NCBI GenBank assembly: GCA_041319085.1
Contig: CP101033.1
Coordinates: 397,001 to 461,000 of the forward strand
Direction of reading: 5' to 3'
From: Aeromonas veronii
GTDB taxonomy: Bacteria; Pseudomonadota; Gammaproteobacteria; Enterobacterales; Aeromonadaceae
DNA: 64,000 nucleotides
A model generated the notes under the pieces. It was not told the origin of the DNA. It did not search any database and worked only from the letters and a program-made list of their open reading frames with translations. Below, in pieces: positions 1 to 8,304 of the stretch. Position numbers and translations under genes: made by a program. How positions within the stretch are numbered: position 1 is the stretch's first letter; each line of letters starts with the position of its first letter.

Positions 1-111
1 GCCTTCGCCAGCTCGGATCCCAGCCATTTCACGCCCCACAACGACACCTTGCTGCTGGGCCAATTGGGGCGCCTGCTGCAACTGCGTCTGCCCGAGCTGA
101 CTCATGGCTAG
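1..111 (+). CDS. DUF484 family protein, C-terminal fragment
   Basis: The window opens inside a gene. The first 36 codons read into a TAG that overlaps the xerC start by 8 bases. The visible residues ([16 protein letters not shown] then GQLGRLLQL) look like the end of the GAF-like DUF484 family, which is known to sit directly upstream of xerC in many gammaproteobacteria. The family has no established function. The overlap suggests translational coupling with xerC. Only the C-terminus is visible, so the call rests on a short stretch plus gene order. Confidence 0.75.
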   Translation, partial: AFASSDPSHFTPHNDTLLLGQLGRLLQLRLPELTHG

Positions 112-1081
112 AACACCGGCCAGGGCGCCCGCCAAGGCTCTCGCCGTCGCACCGCCACTGCCTGCTGCATTGGCGGATGAGTTGGCGGCCTTTATCGAAT
201 ACCTGAGGGTCGAGCGCCAGCTCAGCCCTCATACCCGCAATAACTATCAAGCCCATCTGGAGGCGATGACCGCCGAGCTGGTGACGCTGGGTCTGGCTGA
301 CTGGAGTCGGCTTGAGGCGAGCCAGGTGCGCACTCTGGTGACCCGGATGCACAAGGGGGGGCTGGCACCCAGATCGCTCGCCACCAAGGTTTCTGCGCTG
401 CGCAGCTTCTGCGACTGGCAGGTGCGGCAGGGGCGGCTGACCGCCAATCCGGCCCGCGGCATCGTCACCCCCAAGCTGGGGCGACCGCTGCCGAAAAACC
501 TCGATGTGGATGAGATGTACCAGCTGCTCAACATCACCGACGATCAGGATCCGCTGGCGGTGCGGGATCGCGCCATCATGGAGCTGATGTACTCCTCAGG
601 GCTGCGTCTCGCCGAGCTGGTGGGGATCAATCTGGCGGATCTGAAGCTTGACGACCGTCAGCTCAAGGTGACTGGCAAGGGCTCGCGGGAGCGGGTGCTG
701 CCGATCGGCCGGATGGCGGTCGAGTGGCTGCAGAAGTGGCTCAAGGTGCGCCCGCTGCTGGCCGGGGACGAGAGCGAGGCGCTGTTTGTCTCCAGCCGCA
801 AGCAGCGGCTGTCGGCCCGTTCGGTGCAGGCCCGCCTCGATGGCTGGGGCAACAAGCAGGCGCTCAACGCCCACGTCCATCCCCACAAGCTGCGCCACAG
901 CTTTGCCACCCATATGCTGGAGTCCTCCGGCGATCTGCGGGCGGTGCAGGAGCTGCTGGGACACGCCGATCTCTCCACCACCCAGATCTATACCCACCTC
1001 GACTTCCAGCATCTGGCCAAGGTTTACGACAGCGCCCACCCCAGGGCCAAGCGTGACCCGGATGCGCAGGACGATGAATAA
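104..1081 (+). CDS. xerC: Tyrosine recombinase XerC
   Basis: A 325-residue site-specific recombinase that acts with XerD at dif to resolve chromosome dimers. The N-terminal SAM-like core-binding domain covers roughly residues 25-115 ([19 protein letters not shown]). The catalytic domain shows the tyrosine-recombinase residues: Arg in SSGLRLAEL, Lys near [14 protein letters not shown], the [11 protein letters not shown]is, and the nucleophilic Tyr in IYTHLD. Length is slightly above the roughly 300 usual for XerC because of an Ala/Pro-rich N-terminus. The ATG overlaps the DUF484 stop. yigB follows after 33 bases, so all three are probably one operon. Confidence 0.97.
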   Translation: MARTPARAPAKALAVAPPLPAALADELAAFIEYLRVERQLSPHTRNNYQAHLEAMTAELVTLGLADWSRLEASQVRTLVTRMHKGGLAPRSLATKVSALRSFCDWQVRQGRLTANPARGIVTPKLGRPLPKNLDVDEMYQLLNITDDQDPLAVRDRAIMELMYSSGLRLAELVGINLADLKLDDRQLKVTGKGSRERVLPIGRMAVEWLQKWLKVRPLLAGDESEALFVSSRKQRLSARSVQARLDGWGNKQALNAHVHPHKLRHSFATHMLESSGDLRAVQELLGHADLSTTQIYTHLDFQHLAKVYDSAHPRAKRDPDAQDDE

Positions 1082-1114
1082 GGGGCACTGAGCCCCCGTT
1101 ACAGAGGAGAGTCC

Positions 1115-1825
1115 ATGCACTTCTATCGCCGCTGGCAGCCGGTTGCTGCCATCTCGTTTGACCTCGATGACACCCTCTATGACAACGGCCCCGCCATCGT
1201 GCGCGCCGAGCAGTGGATGCTGAGCCATCTGCGCAGCGAATATCTGGCCACCGCCATGCTCGACCAGCCGCGCTGGCTGGAACTCAAGCGCAGTGTGCTG
1301 AGCGGCGCCCCCGAGCTGCGCCACGATGTCAGTCTGGCGCGCCAGCAGATCATCCGCGCCGCCATGGTCGCGGGGGGGATGGCCGACCAGCAGGCCAGCC
1401 GCGAGGCAGAGCAGGTGTTTGCCGCGTTTCTGGCAGAGCGTTCGAAGATCGAGGTGAGCGAGTCCACTCATCAGCTGCTGGCCAGACTGGCCGAACGCTA
1501 TCCGCTGGTGGTCATCACCAACGGTAATCTGGATCTGGCGCAGGCAGGACTGGAACGCTACTTCACGCGGGTCTGCAAGGCGGGGGCGGGCGCCAGAATG
1601 AAACCGGCGCCGGATATGTTTGAGCAGGCCCGCAGTACCCTCAAGCTGCCAGCGGAGCGGATCCTCCATGTGGGGGATCATCCCGAGACCGATGTGCTGG
1701 GGGCCCGCTTGCACGGCTTTCGCGCCGCCTGGCTCAACGAGCGGCGGCAACCGTGGCAACCGCTGCAACTGTTGCCGGACGTGGAGCTGAGCACGTTGGG
1801 AGAGCTGGCTGAGCTGCTGTTGTGA
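1115..1825 (+). CDS. yigB: HAD-superfamily hydrolase, YigB-like (FMN phosphatase)
   Basis: A 236-residue HAD phosphatase. Motif I is FDLDDTLYDN near residue 15 (nucleophile and acid/base Asp), motif II is the VVITNGNLD stretch, motif III is the Lys in GARMKPAPDMF, and motif IV is HVGDHPETDV. E. coli YigB dephosphorylates FMN and related sugar phosphates, and the same xerC-yigB order supports the assignment. An AGAGGAGA ribosome binding site precedes the ATG. Substrate is inferred from the family. Confidence 0.9.
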   Translation: MHFYRRWQPVAAISFDLDDTLYDNGPAIVRAEQWMLSHLRSEYLATAMLDQPRWLELKRSVLSGAPELRHDVSLARQQIIRAAMVAGGMADQQASREAEQVFAAFLAERSKIEVSESTHQLLARLAERYPLVVITNGNLDLAQAGLERYFTRVCKAGAGARMKPAPDMFEQARSTLKLPAERILHVGDHPETDVLGARLHGFRAAWLNERRQPWQPLQLLPDVELSTLGELAELLL

Positions 1826-1900
1826 CGGTTGCCGGGCTGATGGGGGAATTAAGGGGGATAGTGTGGCGGAGCGGTCGTTACAACTTCGCCTGATGCTGCC

Positions 1901-2324
1901 TTATCTGCCGCCGAACCGCTTCATCAGTTTATCAAGCAGAGCAAGCTGTTGTGGTGGCTGTTTCATGGCTTCCGCCTCCCGCTCCAGCAGGGATTGCTGC
2001 TCCTGCTGGCGGTCGCTCAGTACCCGGTAGAGGGGCTCGACCAGCGACTCGCGCTGCATCACCAGCTCCTGAAACATCCCCTGATTGATGCGATAGGTTT
2101 CGACGGTGGCCACCGCCCTTACCGTGAAGGAGCTGGGCTCGCCGGTGAGAAGCCTCAGCTCGCCAAAGAAGTCCCCCGTGCCGAGTGTACCGAGCTTCAG
2201 CTCCCGTCGCTCCAGGGCGGCGCCAGAAGTGGGTCAGCATCAGGGAGAGGGTGAGCAGAGTCCAGAACCGATTTTCGTCCGTCCAGATCAGGGTCGATAG
2301 CGCGGTGAGGTTTTCGCCAGCCAT
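1901..2324 (-). pseudogene. Remnant of a membrane channel gene with a cyclic-nucleotide-binding domain
   Basis: Read on the minus strand, a start at 2324 gives about 35 residues of a membrane-protein N-terminus (MAGENLTALSTLIW, then FWTLLTLSLMLTHFW). A different frame then carries a cyclic-nucleotide-binding cassette (GTGDFFGELRLLTGEPSS, then FTVRAVATVETYRI) running to the stop at 1901. The phosphate-binding signature FGE...FTVRA is clear. The two pieces are out of frame, and the pore and most of the domain are missing, so this is a gene with a large internal deletion. An MscS-like channel with a C-terminal cNMP domain is the best guess for the intact ancestor. Confidence 0.7.
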
Positions 2325-2439
2325 AGCCGCACCTTGTTGTGGTTTTATTTCCAGCATCGCCGCTGCGGTGTGGGGAAATGGTGCGTTGGGGCGGCAATTT
2401 ATTTATCCTGTGCAGGGCAAGGCAAAGGAGTGCGATTAC

Positions 2440-2853
2440 GTGAAATTTTCAAATAAAATCATCTGTTTGATGGCCCTGTTACCACTGGCTGGCTGCGATC
2501 TGCTGACGGACAAGTACCGGGTCGAATTCCGGGATGGCTCCTGGCGCGAAATAGCCATTACCCCTTTCGCCAGTGAGGCGCGCTGGCGCGAGGGGTGTGC
2601 CACCGGCGAGGTGCTGACCGATATGAAAGTGCCTATCAAGCACGCTGACACGGTCAATGGGCGGGCACAGTTGCTGATCGGGGGCGAGAAGTTCGAGCTG
2701 GATGACAACAACCTCTACCGCAGCAACGGCATGGTGTTTGGCCAATCCCCTGACCATATCCAACGCGGGCTCAAGGGGATGGATATTTGCCGCACCCTGC
2801 GCCCCGAGCGGGGCGGGCTGCCCAAACTCAAGGCGCGGGGGTTTGGCGACTGA
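2440..2853 (+). CDS. Predicted lipoprotein of unknown function
   Basis: A 137-residue protein starting at GTG, nine bases after an AAAGGAG ribosome binding site. An upstream in-frame extension has no such site. The N-terminus is a signal peptide with a lipobox (CLMALLPLAGC), so the mature protein should be lipid-anchored at Cys 19. The rest is soluble, with two further cysteines (the REGCATGE region and DICRTLRP) that could pair. I do not recognise the family. The neighbouring gene is convergent, so the lipoprotein appears to be transcribed alone. Confidence 0.8.
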   Translation: MKFSNKIICLMALLPLAGCDLLTDKYRVEFRDGSWREIAITPFASEARWREGCATGEVLTDMKVPIKHADTVNGRAQLLIGGEKFELDDNNLYRSNGMVFGQSPDHIQRGLKGMDICRTLRPERGGLPKLKARGFGD

Positions 2854-2865
2854 ATCGATGAGGGC

Positions 2866-3648
2866 TTAACGGCCCGCCATCAATGTACTGCGCTGGCGGC
2901 AGGCATTGCCAAAGGCTTGAAAGATCTTGATAGAGTGGGGGTTTTCATTGGCCTTCCACTCCGGATGCCACTGCACTGCCAGCAAGAAGGGTGACAGGGC
3001 GGGGGCATGAAGTGCCTCGATCAGCCCATCCTCGGCGTGAGCCAACGGCTCCAGCCCGTCTCCCAACCGGTTGATGCCCTGTCCATGCAGGGAGTTGACC
3101 GGAATCTGTTCTTCCCCCATCAGCTCGGCAAACCAGCTGCCCGGCAGCAGTTCAATCTGATGGCTCGGCCCATACTGATCATCGACCGGATCATCGGCAT
3201 CCTCCCGGTGATCGTCATAGCCCGGCTCGTTGTAGACCTTCTGGTGAATGTCTCCCCCCAGTGCCACGTTGATCTCCTGCATGCCGCGACAGATCCCGAG
3301 GATCGGCAAGCCACGGGCGAGCGCCCCCTTGATCAGCGGCAGATCGAACAGGTCGCGATCCCGGTCCTGCTGTTTCTCCGGGGTGAGGTTCTCCTGGCCG
3401 TAGAGGGCCGGATCAATGTTGGAACCGGCCCCGCTCAGATAGACCCCATCGGCCAGATCGAGATACTGTTCCAGATCGGCGGTGCCGCAGCAGGTGGGCA
3501 CCAGCAGCGGGACGCAGTCGCTGATGTCGACCAGTGGCATGATGTATTTGTGGGTCATCACCTGATAGGCGTGGCCGTTGCGGGGCTGGGTGCCCATGGT
3601 CATCAGCACGACAGGTTTACGGGTGGCGGGAGGCTGGAGATTTGGCAT
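2866..3648 (-). CDS. Gamma-glutamyl-gamma-aminobutyrate hydrolase-like class I amidotransferase (peptidase C26)
   Basis: A 260-residue protein. The nucleophile elbow PILGICRGMQEINVALGG holds the catalytic Cys, and AVQWHPEW supplies the His (with Glu) of the triad. An early segment (SGAGSNIDPALYG) matches the substrate-side loop of PuuD-type enzymes. E. coli PuuD hydrolyses gamma-glutamyl-GABA in putrescine breakdown. No other puu gene is adjacent here, so the physiological substrate is open. It faces the lipoprotein gene tail to tail, with 12 bases between them. Confidence 0.85.
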   Translation of the reverse strand: MPNLQPPATRKPVVLMTMGTQPRNGHAYQVMTHKYIMPLVDISDCVPLLVPTCCGTADLEQYLDLADGVYLSGAGSNIDPALYGQENLTPEKQQDRDRDLFDLPLIKGALARGLPILGICRGMQEINVALGGDIHQKVYNEPGYDDHREDADDPVDDQYGPSHQIELLPGSWFAELMGEEQIPVNSLHGQGINRLGDGLEPLAHAEDGLIEALHAPALSPFLLAVQWHPEWKANENPHSIKIFQAFGNACRQRSTLMAGR

Positions 3649-3879
3649 AGTGCACCGTGATTATCCTTGGCGTTGAAGTCTCCTCCAGTCTGCCAAGGCT
3701 GTTCAATATGTCAAACAAAATGATGCGTGATTGTTAACGCCACTGTTTTGATTTGCTCTGAAATGGCGGTTTTACGGGGCGAGGTAGATGGGGATTCATG
3801 GCTATGGCGCCAGAGTGGTGGATATATTAAACGCGGAGGGATGACTGGGAATGGGGAAGGGCAAAGGCGTTAATAGAAG
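3649..3879. other. Gene-free stretch
   Basis: About 230 bases between the PuuD-like gene start and the darP terminator. It is AT-richer than the flanks and should hold the promoter of the amidotransferase gene. I see no open reading frame or hairpin of note. Confidence 0.5.
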
Positions 3880-3903
3880 CACGCCTCCGCAAGGGGAGGC
3901 GTG
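3880..3903 (-). terminator. Hairpin downstream of darP
   Basis: The 9-bp stem CACGCCTCC/GGAGGCGTG lies just past the darP stop. On the minus strand it is followed by only a broken T run (CTTCTATT), so it is a weak intrinsic terminator at best. Confidence 0.55.
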
Positions 3904-3912
3904 TGTCGGGGG

Positions 3913-4437
3913 TCACAGCAGGTCTTCGATCTCGCCGCGCAGATATTGGTACATTTCGCGATAGGCGACCGGTGGCTTGTTCAGCTCCCGCTCCTTGTTG
4001 GCGGCACGGATCAGCTGGCGCAGCTTCTGGCGATCCAGCTCGTGGAACTGGGACATCAGCTCGTTGAGGGCATTGTCACCTTCGGTGATCAGGCGCTCGC
4101 GCCACTGCTCCAGCCGATGCAGGCGGGCATTCACGGTGGAGTGACGATTCTTGAAGATCGACAGGGCTTCGATGATCGGCTCCGGGTCACGGCTGCGCAT
4201 CAGACGGCCGATGAACTGCAGATGGCGACGGTAGGATTCGTCTTTCTTCGGCTTGAGCTTGCGCCCCAGCTCGATCGCATCAGCCAGCTCTTCGTCCATC
4301 GGAACTTTTTCCAGTTCGCTATGGCTCAGGCTGACCAGCTCATCGCCCATTTTTTGCAGCGCTTCGGCATCGCGCTTGAGCTGGCTCTTGCTGGGGCCCC
4401 AGTCTTCGAACTCGTTGTCGTCTTGATATTGACTCAT
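3913..4437 (-). CDS. darP: Ribosome biogenesis factor DarP (YjgA, DUF615)
   Basis: A 174-residue acidic/helical protein matching the YjgA family: EDWGPSKSQLKRDAEAL at the N-terminus, IQFIGRLMR-type core (LQFIGRLMRSRDPEPI) and a C-terminal YREMYQYLRGEIEDLL. E. coli DarP associates with the 50S subunit during late assembly. The ATG at 4437 (MSQYQDDNEFEDW) was chosen over an upstream one because family members begin there. The gene stands alone, with a hairpin after its stop. Confidence 0.95.
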   Translation of the reverse strand: MSQYQDDNEFEDWGPSKSQLKRDAEALQKMGDELVSLSHSELEKVPMDEELADAIELGRKLKPKKDESYRRHLQFIGRLMRSRDPEPIIEALSIFKNRHSTVNARLHRLEQWRERLITEGDNALNELMSQFHELDRQKLRQLIRAANKERELNKPPVAYREMYQYLRGEIEDLL

Positions 4438-4654
4438 CGGTCTCTTGATTCCTGTCATTCACGTTTGGTGGATATGTTACCAGCTTCTCCCGCTGGGCGC
4501 AGGTGTCTGATATTCGTAGCCCCCCTTCCTTCTTTCATACAGATAAGCAGGTGTTGACATGACGCGATGATTTTTACGTTAACAGGGCTGGCATTGTCCT
4601 GACGCTCATCAGCTCAAGACGACGGCCCCTGGGCGATGGCCATCACTCGATTTA

Positions 4655-5020
4655 TCAGGACTTCTCTTTGTTGCCAATGCTCAGGCCAAGCTTGATAGAG
4701 AGGGCTGCCAGTAGCAGCAGCATCATGATCAGGGAGAAGAAGTTGCTGCCAAGCTCCGGGTATTGCACCTTGAGCAGTGCGGAGTGACCGAAGGCACCGA
4801 TAAAGAAGCAGAGCAGGGTGCAGATGGGGGTATTACCTACCATCGGCTCATGGCGATAGTGCTGGAACAGCTGATAGGCCGCCAGCCAGAGGGCAATCAG
4901 CGGGAAGAAGGAGAAGGGCACCACCGAATTGGTCAGCACGGCCAGAGAGGCATCGCCACAGATACCAATCAGCATGGCCATGGCGAGCGGTTTTTTCGGG
5001 ATCATAAGCTGTTCAGGCAT
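4655..5020 (-). CDS. yijD: YijD family inner-membrane protein (DUF1422)
   Basis: A 121-residue protein with four predicted hydrophobic segments and a YPELGSNFF motif, matching YijD, which follows fabR in E. coli. I chose the ATG at 5020 because GGAG sits eight bases upstream. An ATG at 5032 would add four residues. It begins 20 bases after the fabR stop, so the two genes almost certainly share a transcript. The function of YijD is unknown. Confidence 0.9.
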   Translation of the reverse strand: MPEQLMIPKKPLAMAMLIGICGDASLAVLTNSVVPFSFFPLIALWLAAYQLFQHYRHEPMVGNTPICTLLCFFIGAFGHSALLKVQYPELGSNFFSLIMMLLLLAALSIKLGLSIGNKEKS

Positions 5021-5039
5021 GTTGTTCTCCATCCTGTGG

Positions 5040-5660
5040 TCATGGGTGAGGTGCACGGCGCTTCTGGTTTTGCACCTCGGCGCCCATGGCGATCATCCGT
5101 AGTTGGCGAATTGTTCGGTCGGAGAGTGCCCGGCACTCTTCGCTGGTCATGTCGAGTGCATCGGCACCGGCACTGAAGACGATGGTGACCATGGCTTCTG
5201 CCTGGATGTAGGCATCTTCCCGTGGTGCTTCGGTGGTGGCTTCCAGATAATCGGTCAGCTCGGCGATGAAGTGCTGGATCTCGCGCGCCACCGCCTGACG
5301 AAAGGCGGCCGAGGTGCCAGAGCGCTCCCGCAGCAGCAGCCGGAAGATGTTGGGGTTGTTCTCGACGAACTCCATAAAGGTCTGCACCGAGGTGCTGATG
5401 ACACTGCCACCACCGGCAATGCGCTGGCGTGCCTGGCGCATCAGTTGGCGCAGGGTGAGGCCCCCTTCGTCAACCAGGGTCAGGCCCAGCTCCTCCATAT
5501 CGCGAAAGTGGCGATAGAAAGAGGTGGGTGCGATACCCGCTTCACGAGCGACTTCCCGCAGGCTGAGATTGGAGAAACTCCGATTGGCGCACAGTTGGCT
5601 GAATGCAGCATCGATCAATGTACGCCGGGTTTTTTCTTTTTGTTGAGCGCGAATACCCAC
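5040..5660 (-). CDS. fabR: TetR-family repressor FabR of unsaturated fatty acid synthesis
   Basis: About 206 residues. The N-terminal helix-turn-helix spans residues 8-55 ([17 protein letters not shown], then [20 protein letters not shown]) and is nearly identical to E. coli FabR. The GTG at 5660 was preferred because it gives the GIRAQQKEK start typical of the family and has AAGGTGA upstream. FabR senses unsaturated acyl-ACP/CoA and represses unsaturated fatty acid genes. Here a desaturase gene is divergent, with a palindrome in between. yijD follows in the same operon. Confidence 0.95.
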   Translation of the reverse strand: MGIRAQQKEKTRRTLIDAAFSQLCANRSFSNLSLREVAREAGIAPTSFYRHFRDMEELGLTLVDEGGLTLRQLMRQARQRIAGGGSVISTSVQTFMEFVENNPNIFRLLLRERSGTSAAFRQAVAREIQHFIAELTDYLEATTEAPREDAYIQAEAMVTIVFSAGADALDMTSEECRALSDRTIRQLRMIAMGAEVQNQKRRAPHP

Positions 5661-5774
5661 GAAATCAGTCACCTTCAGCTTATCGAGGCCAAATGATAAC
5701 CCGAAGGCGCCTCAGGGTCAGGTTTGTATCCTACTTTTTTACCATTGACCGTAAGGAAATCTCCATGGAAAATG

Positions 5775-5790
5775 GTGAACAGCTGTTCGC
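5775..5790. promoter_or_regulatory. Probable FabR operator upstream of the desaturase gene
   Basis: A 16-bp palindrome with one mismatched pair, GTGAACAG/CTGTTCGC, lies 18 bases before the desaturase ATG and 115 bases from the fabR start. It resembles known FabR/DesT sites, which contain a TGTTCGC half. A TTGACC element at about 5745 could be a -35 box. Binding is inferred from similarity and position. Confidence 0.6.
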
Positions 5791-5807
5791 TGAAAGGATG
5801 CAATGAG

Positions 5808-5829
5808 ATGGCCAGACCCCCGATTATTT
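5808..5829 (+). pseudogene. 5' fragment of the desaturase gene, cut by the insertion sequence
   Basis: ATG at 5808 encodes MARPPII and then runs into the insertion sequence at 5830. Joining base 5829 to base 7139 (that is, removing the element and one copy of the duplicated octamer) restores one continuous frame into the desaturase (MARPPIILTNTLLF). This is direct evidence that the gene was whole before the insertion. A GAAAGGA ribosome binding site lies upstream. Confidence 0.9.
5822..5829 (+). repeat. Left target-site duplication, GATTATTT
   Basis: An exact 8-bp copy of 7131-7138, directly abutting the left inverted repeat. It lies within the desaturase coding sequence. Confidence 0.95.
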
Positions 5830-7130
5830 GGTTCTTCGCGGAAGCGTGGGGAAGAGTAAGTTGACAGACAGGGTTCGGGTAAACTGGTAGTCGCCAAACA
5901 ACCGGACTCCCTTACCCTGCTGTCGCTATGCATCATATTGATTTTGCCTCGTTCTGGCCAGGTTACGACGTTTCTGTACATCGCCGCTCTGCCACACAAA
6001 TCACATTGGCTCTTGAGCCTCTCGCCAATCATCTACCGCTCTGTGGTCAGTGCCATCAGCCCTGTCCACTCATCCATGACCGCCGAATGCGCACGGTTCG
6101 TGACCGTGACCTCCTTGAACTTCGCGTACATCTGCAAGTCCCCGTCCGTCGGGTTGACTGTCTGCGTTGTGGTCGGGTTTCTGAGCATATCGATTGGTTA
6201 CCCCCAGCTCCCGGCTGACACAGCGATTGCTGCGCTGGGTAGAGGCCTTGCTTGAGCTGATGCCTATCAGTCATGTCAGCCAGCTCACCGGACTGCACTG
6301 GCATACCATCAAGGCCATCGACAAGCGTCGGCTACAGGCCAGTGTTGGCACCTTTGAGCCCGGCTCGGTGCGGCGGCTGGTGATGGATGAATTCGCCCTG
6401 CATAAAGGCCACCGCTATGCCACAGTGATCATGGATGCTGAACGGACTCGCGTTTTGTGGGTGGGGCATGGCAACAGCCGAGAGGCTATTCGCCCCTTTT
6501 TCGAGCTGATGGGCGAACGATGCCAACAGATTGAAGCGGTGGCTATGGACATGAACTCCGCCTTCGATCTGGAAGTGAAACAGCACTGTCCACAGGCGGA
6601 AGTGGTGTATGACTTGTTCCATGTGGTGGCCGGTTATGGCCGCAAAGTGCTCGACCGAATTCGGGTGGATCAAGCCAATGCATTAAAGCATGACAAGCCG
6701 GCTCGCAAGGTCGTCAAGCTGGCGCGTTGGCTACTCCTGCGCAATCGAGAAAATCTCAAGGAAGACCAGGCGGTGAAATTACAAGAGCTATTGGAAGCCA
6801 ATAAGCCCTTGGCGACAGCATATGTTCTCAAGGAGGCCCTGAAGGAAATCTGGTACGCCCCGAGCGTCAGGGAAGGTTGGCGACGATGGAAGGCCTGGAT
6901 GCGGCAAGCGAAGGAAAGTGGCCTGGAGCCCTTAGAGCGTTTTGCCAAAAACCTTCGCCGCTACCCCCGGGGGATTTTGGCCAGCGCAATCTTTCCCATG
7001 CACACCAGCCTGCTGGAGGGCGTGAATAATCGGATCAAGGTGATCAAACGCATGGCTTATGGATTTCGGGACTCAGAATACTTTTTCCTGAAAATCAAGG
7101 CCGCCTTCCCCCGGAAAGACGCGATGAACC
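5830..7130 (+). mobile_element. ISL3-family insertion sequence, complete, 1301 bp
   Basis: The ends are imperfect inverted repeats: left GGTTCTTCGCG, right (reverse complement) GGTTCATCGCG, each followed after 8 bases by a GGGAAG-type stretch. The flanks are identical octamers, GATTATTT at 5822-5829 and 7131-7138. An 8-bp duplication is the ISL3-family standard. The single transposase gene fills the element. Perfect target repeats suggest a fairly recent insertion, although the transposase is frameshifted. Confidence 0.95.
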
Positions 7131-7141
7131 GATTATTTTGA
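5928..7141 (+). pseudogene. ISL3-family transposase, frameshifted
   Basis: The first frame (ATG at 5928) carries the N-terminal zinc finger (CGQCHQPC, then CLRCGRVSEHIDWL) and stops at 6218. The rest is in the -1 frame from about 6194, with the DDE catalytic residues in RLVMDEFALHKG, AVAMDMNSAF/VVYDLFHVV and SLLEGVNNRIKVIKRMAYG. Restoring one T at about 6200 (TGGTTACC to TGGTTTACC) would give DWFTPSSRLT and join both parts, so a single-base loss is likely. The reading frame passes through the right inverted repeat and ends on a TGA formed with flanking chromosomal bases. Confidence 0.85.
7131..7138 (+). repeat. Right target-site duplication, GATTATTT
   Basis: An exact 8-bp copy of 5822-5829, directly abutting the right inverted repeat. 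Its last base starts the TTG from which the rest of the desaturase frame can be read. Confidence 0.95.
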
Positions 7142-8211
7142 CCAATACCCTGCTGTTCTCCCTCTCCGGGATAGTGGCGCTGATTGTCGTGCCCTGGTAC
7201 GGCGTGAGCCACGGTTACGATCTCTGGCAGTGGGCCAGTTTCCTGTTGCTGTTCTGCCTGAGTGGTCTCTCCATCACCGCAGGTTATCACCGGCTCTGGT
7301 CGCACAAGGCCTACAAGGCGCACCCCGCTTTGCAGTGGTTGTTTGCCATCGGCGGCGCATTGGCGCTACAGAATTCAGCCCTGCACTGGTCGGCCGATCA
7401 CCGCCGTCATCATCGCCATGTGGATGACAATGAAAAAGACCCCTACAGCGCGGGGCGCGGTTTCTGGTACTCCCACATTGGCTGGATGTTGCGTGAGCAT
7501 CAGGGAGAGCGCTATGGCGATTACAGCAACGTGCGGGATCTGCAGAACAACCTGGTGGTCGCGTTTCAGCACCGTCACTATCTGACGCTGGCGCTGGCGG
7601 CCAATCTGGGGTTGCCGCTGCTGCTTGGCCTGTGGCACGGGGATCTGCTCGGCATGCTGCTGCTGGCGGGCGTGCTGCGGATGGTGATGACTCACCACAC
7701 CACCTTCTTCATCAACTCGCTGGCCCATATCTGGGGCAGTCAGCCCTATACCGACCGCAATACCGCTCGCGATAACGGCATCCTGGCCTTTTTCACTTTT
7801 GGCGAGGGGTACCACAACTTTCACCATCTGTTCGAGAATGACTACCGCAACGGCATTCACTGGTGGCAATTCGATCCGACCAAGTGGTTGATCCGGCTTG
7901 CCTCCTGGTGCGGTCTGGCGGGGGATCTCAGATCCTCGCCGGAGGAGCGTATCGAGCAGGCCCGGCTGCAGATGCAGCTGAAACGGGCGCAAGCCAGATT
8001 GCGCAAGCAGGAAGATCGCGAATTGTGGCTGGCGCTGCTGCAGGAGGAGTACGACAAGCGGAGTCAGCAGTTGCAACACTATTACGCCAGTCGCAAGCGG
8101 CTGCTGGCGCGCTATGACCGCCTCAAACTGCAACTGGAGTACCGTGCCCTGCGGGACGGCTTCATCGCAGGTAAACGCAACTGGAGTCGCCTGTTGGCAG
8201 GTATTGCATGA
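7138..8211 (+). CDS. Acyl-CoA/acyl-lipid delta-9-type fatty acid desaturase, separated from its native start
   Basis: A 357-codon frame from a TTG at 7138, lacking only the first seven residues of the original protein. The three histidine boxes of membrane di-iron desaturases are present: HRLWSH, HRRHH and HNFHH, plus HLFEN-type context. Four hydrophobic segments fit a membrane enzyme. The last 90 residues form a charged coiled coil (EERIEQARLQMQLKRAQAR region), an unusual extension. The native promoter, FabR site and ATG lie on the other side of the insertion sequence, so expression now depends on an element-derived promoter or reinitiation. Activity is uncertain. Confidence 0.85.
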   Translation: MTNTLLFSLSGIVALIVVPWYGVSHGYDLWQWASFLLLFCLSGLSITAGYHRLWSHKAYKAHPALQWLFAIGGALALQNSALHWSADHRRHHRHVDDNEKDPYSAGRGFWYSHIGWMLREHQGERYGDYSNVRDLQNNLVVAFQHRHYLTLALAANLGLPLLLGLWHGDLLGMLLLAGVLRMVMTHHTTFFINSLAHIWGSQPYTDRNTARDNGILAFFTFGEGYHNFHHLFENDYRNGIHWWQFDPTKWLIRLASWCGLAGDLRSSPEERIEQARLQMQLKRAQARLRKQEDRELWLALLQEEYDKRSQQLQHYYASRKRLLARYDRLKLQLEYRALRDGFIAGKRNWSRLLAGIA

Positions 8212-8235
8212 TGCCTTGCTGGTATCGCACAGACT

Positions 8236-8270
8236 AAAAGAGAAGACCGCCTGCTGGCGGTCTTCTCTTT
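8236..8270. terminator. Strong bidirectional terminator
   Basis: A long perfect stem, AAAGAGAAGACCGCC against GGCGGTCTTCTCTTT with a TGCT loop. A and T runs on both sides serve the desaturase (plus) and the small gene on the minus strand. Confidence 0.9.
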
Positions 8271-8304
8271 GGTATGCATGTTTGAACGGCGGGTTGCTTG
8301 CGCG

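Noticed and set aside
596..1768. 390-codon frame antisense to xerC and yigB
   Set aside because: A shadow of two well-recognised genes on the other strand.
3780..3910. Possible small gene or RNA before darP terminator
   Set aside because: No ribosome site, promoter or further structure beyond the weak hairpin.
6190..6220. Programmed -1 frameshifting in the transposase
   Set aside because: The local heptamer ACCCCCA is a poor slippery site, ISL3 elements normally have one continuous frame, and a single lost T explains the break. Not fully excluded.
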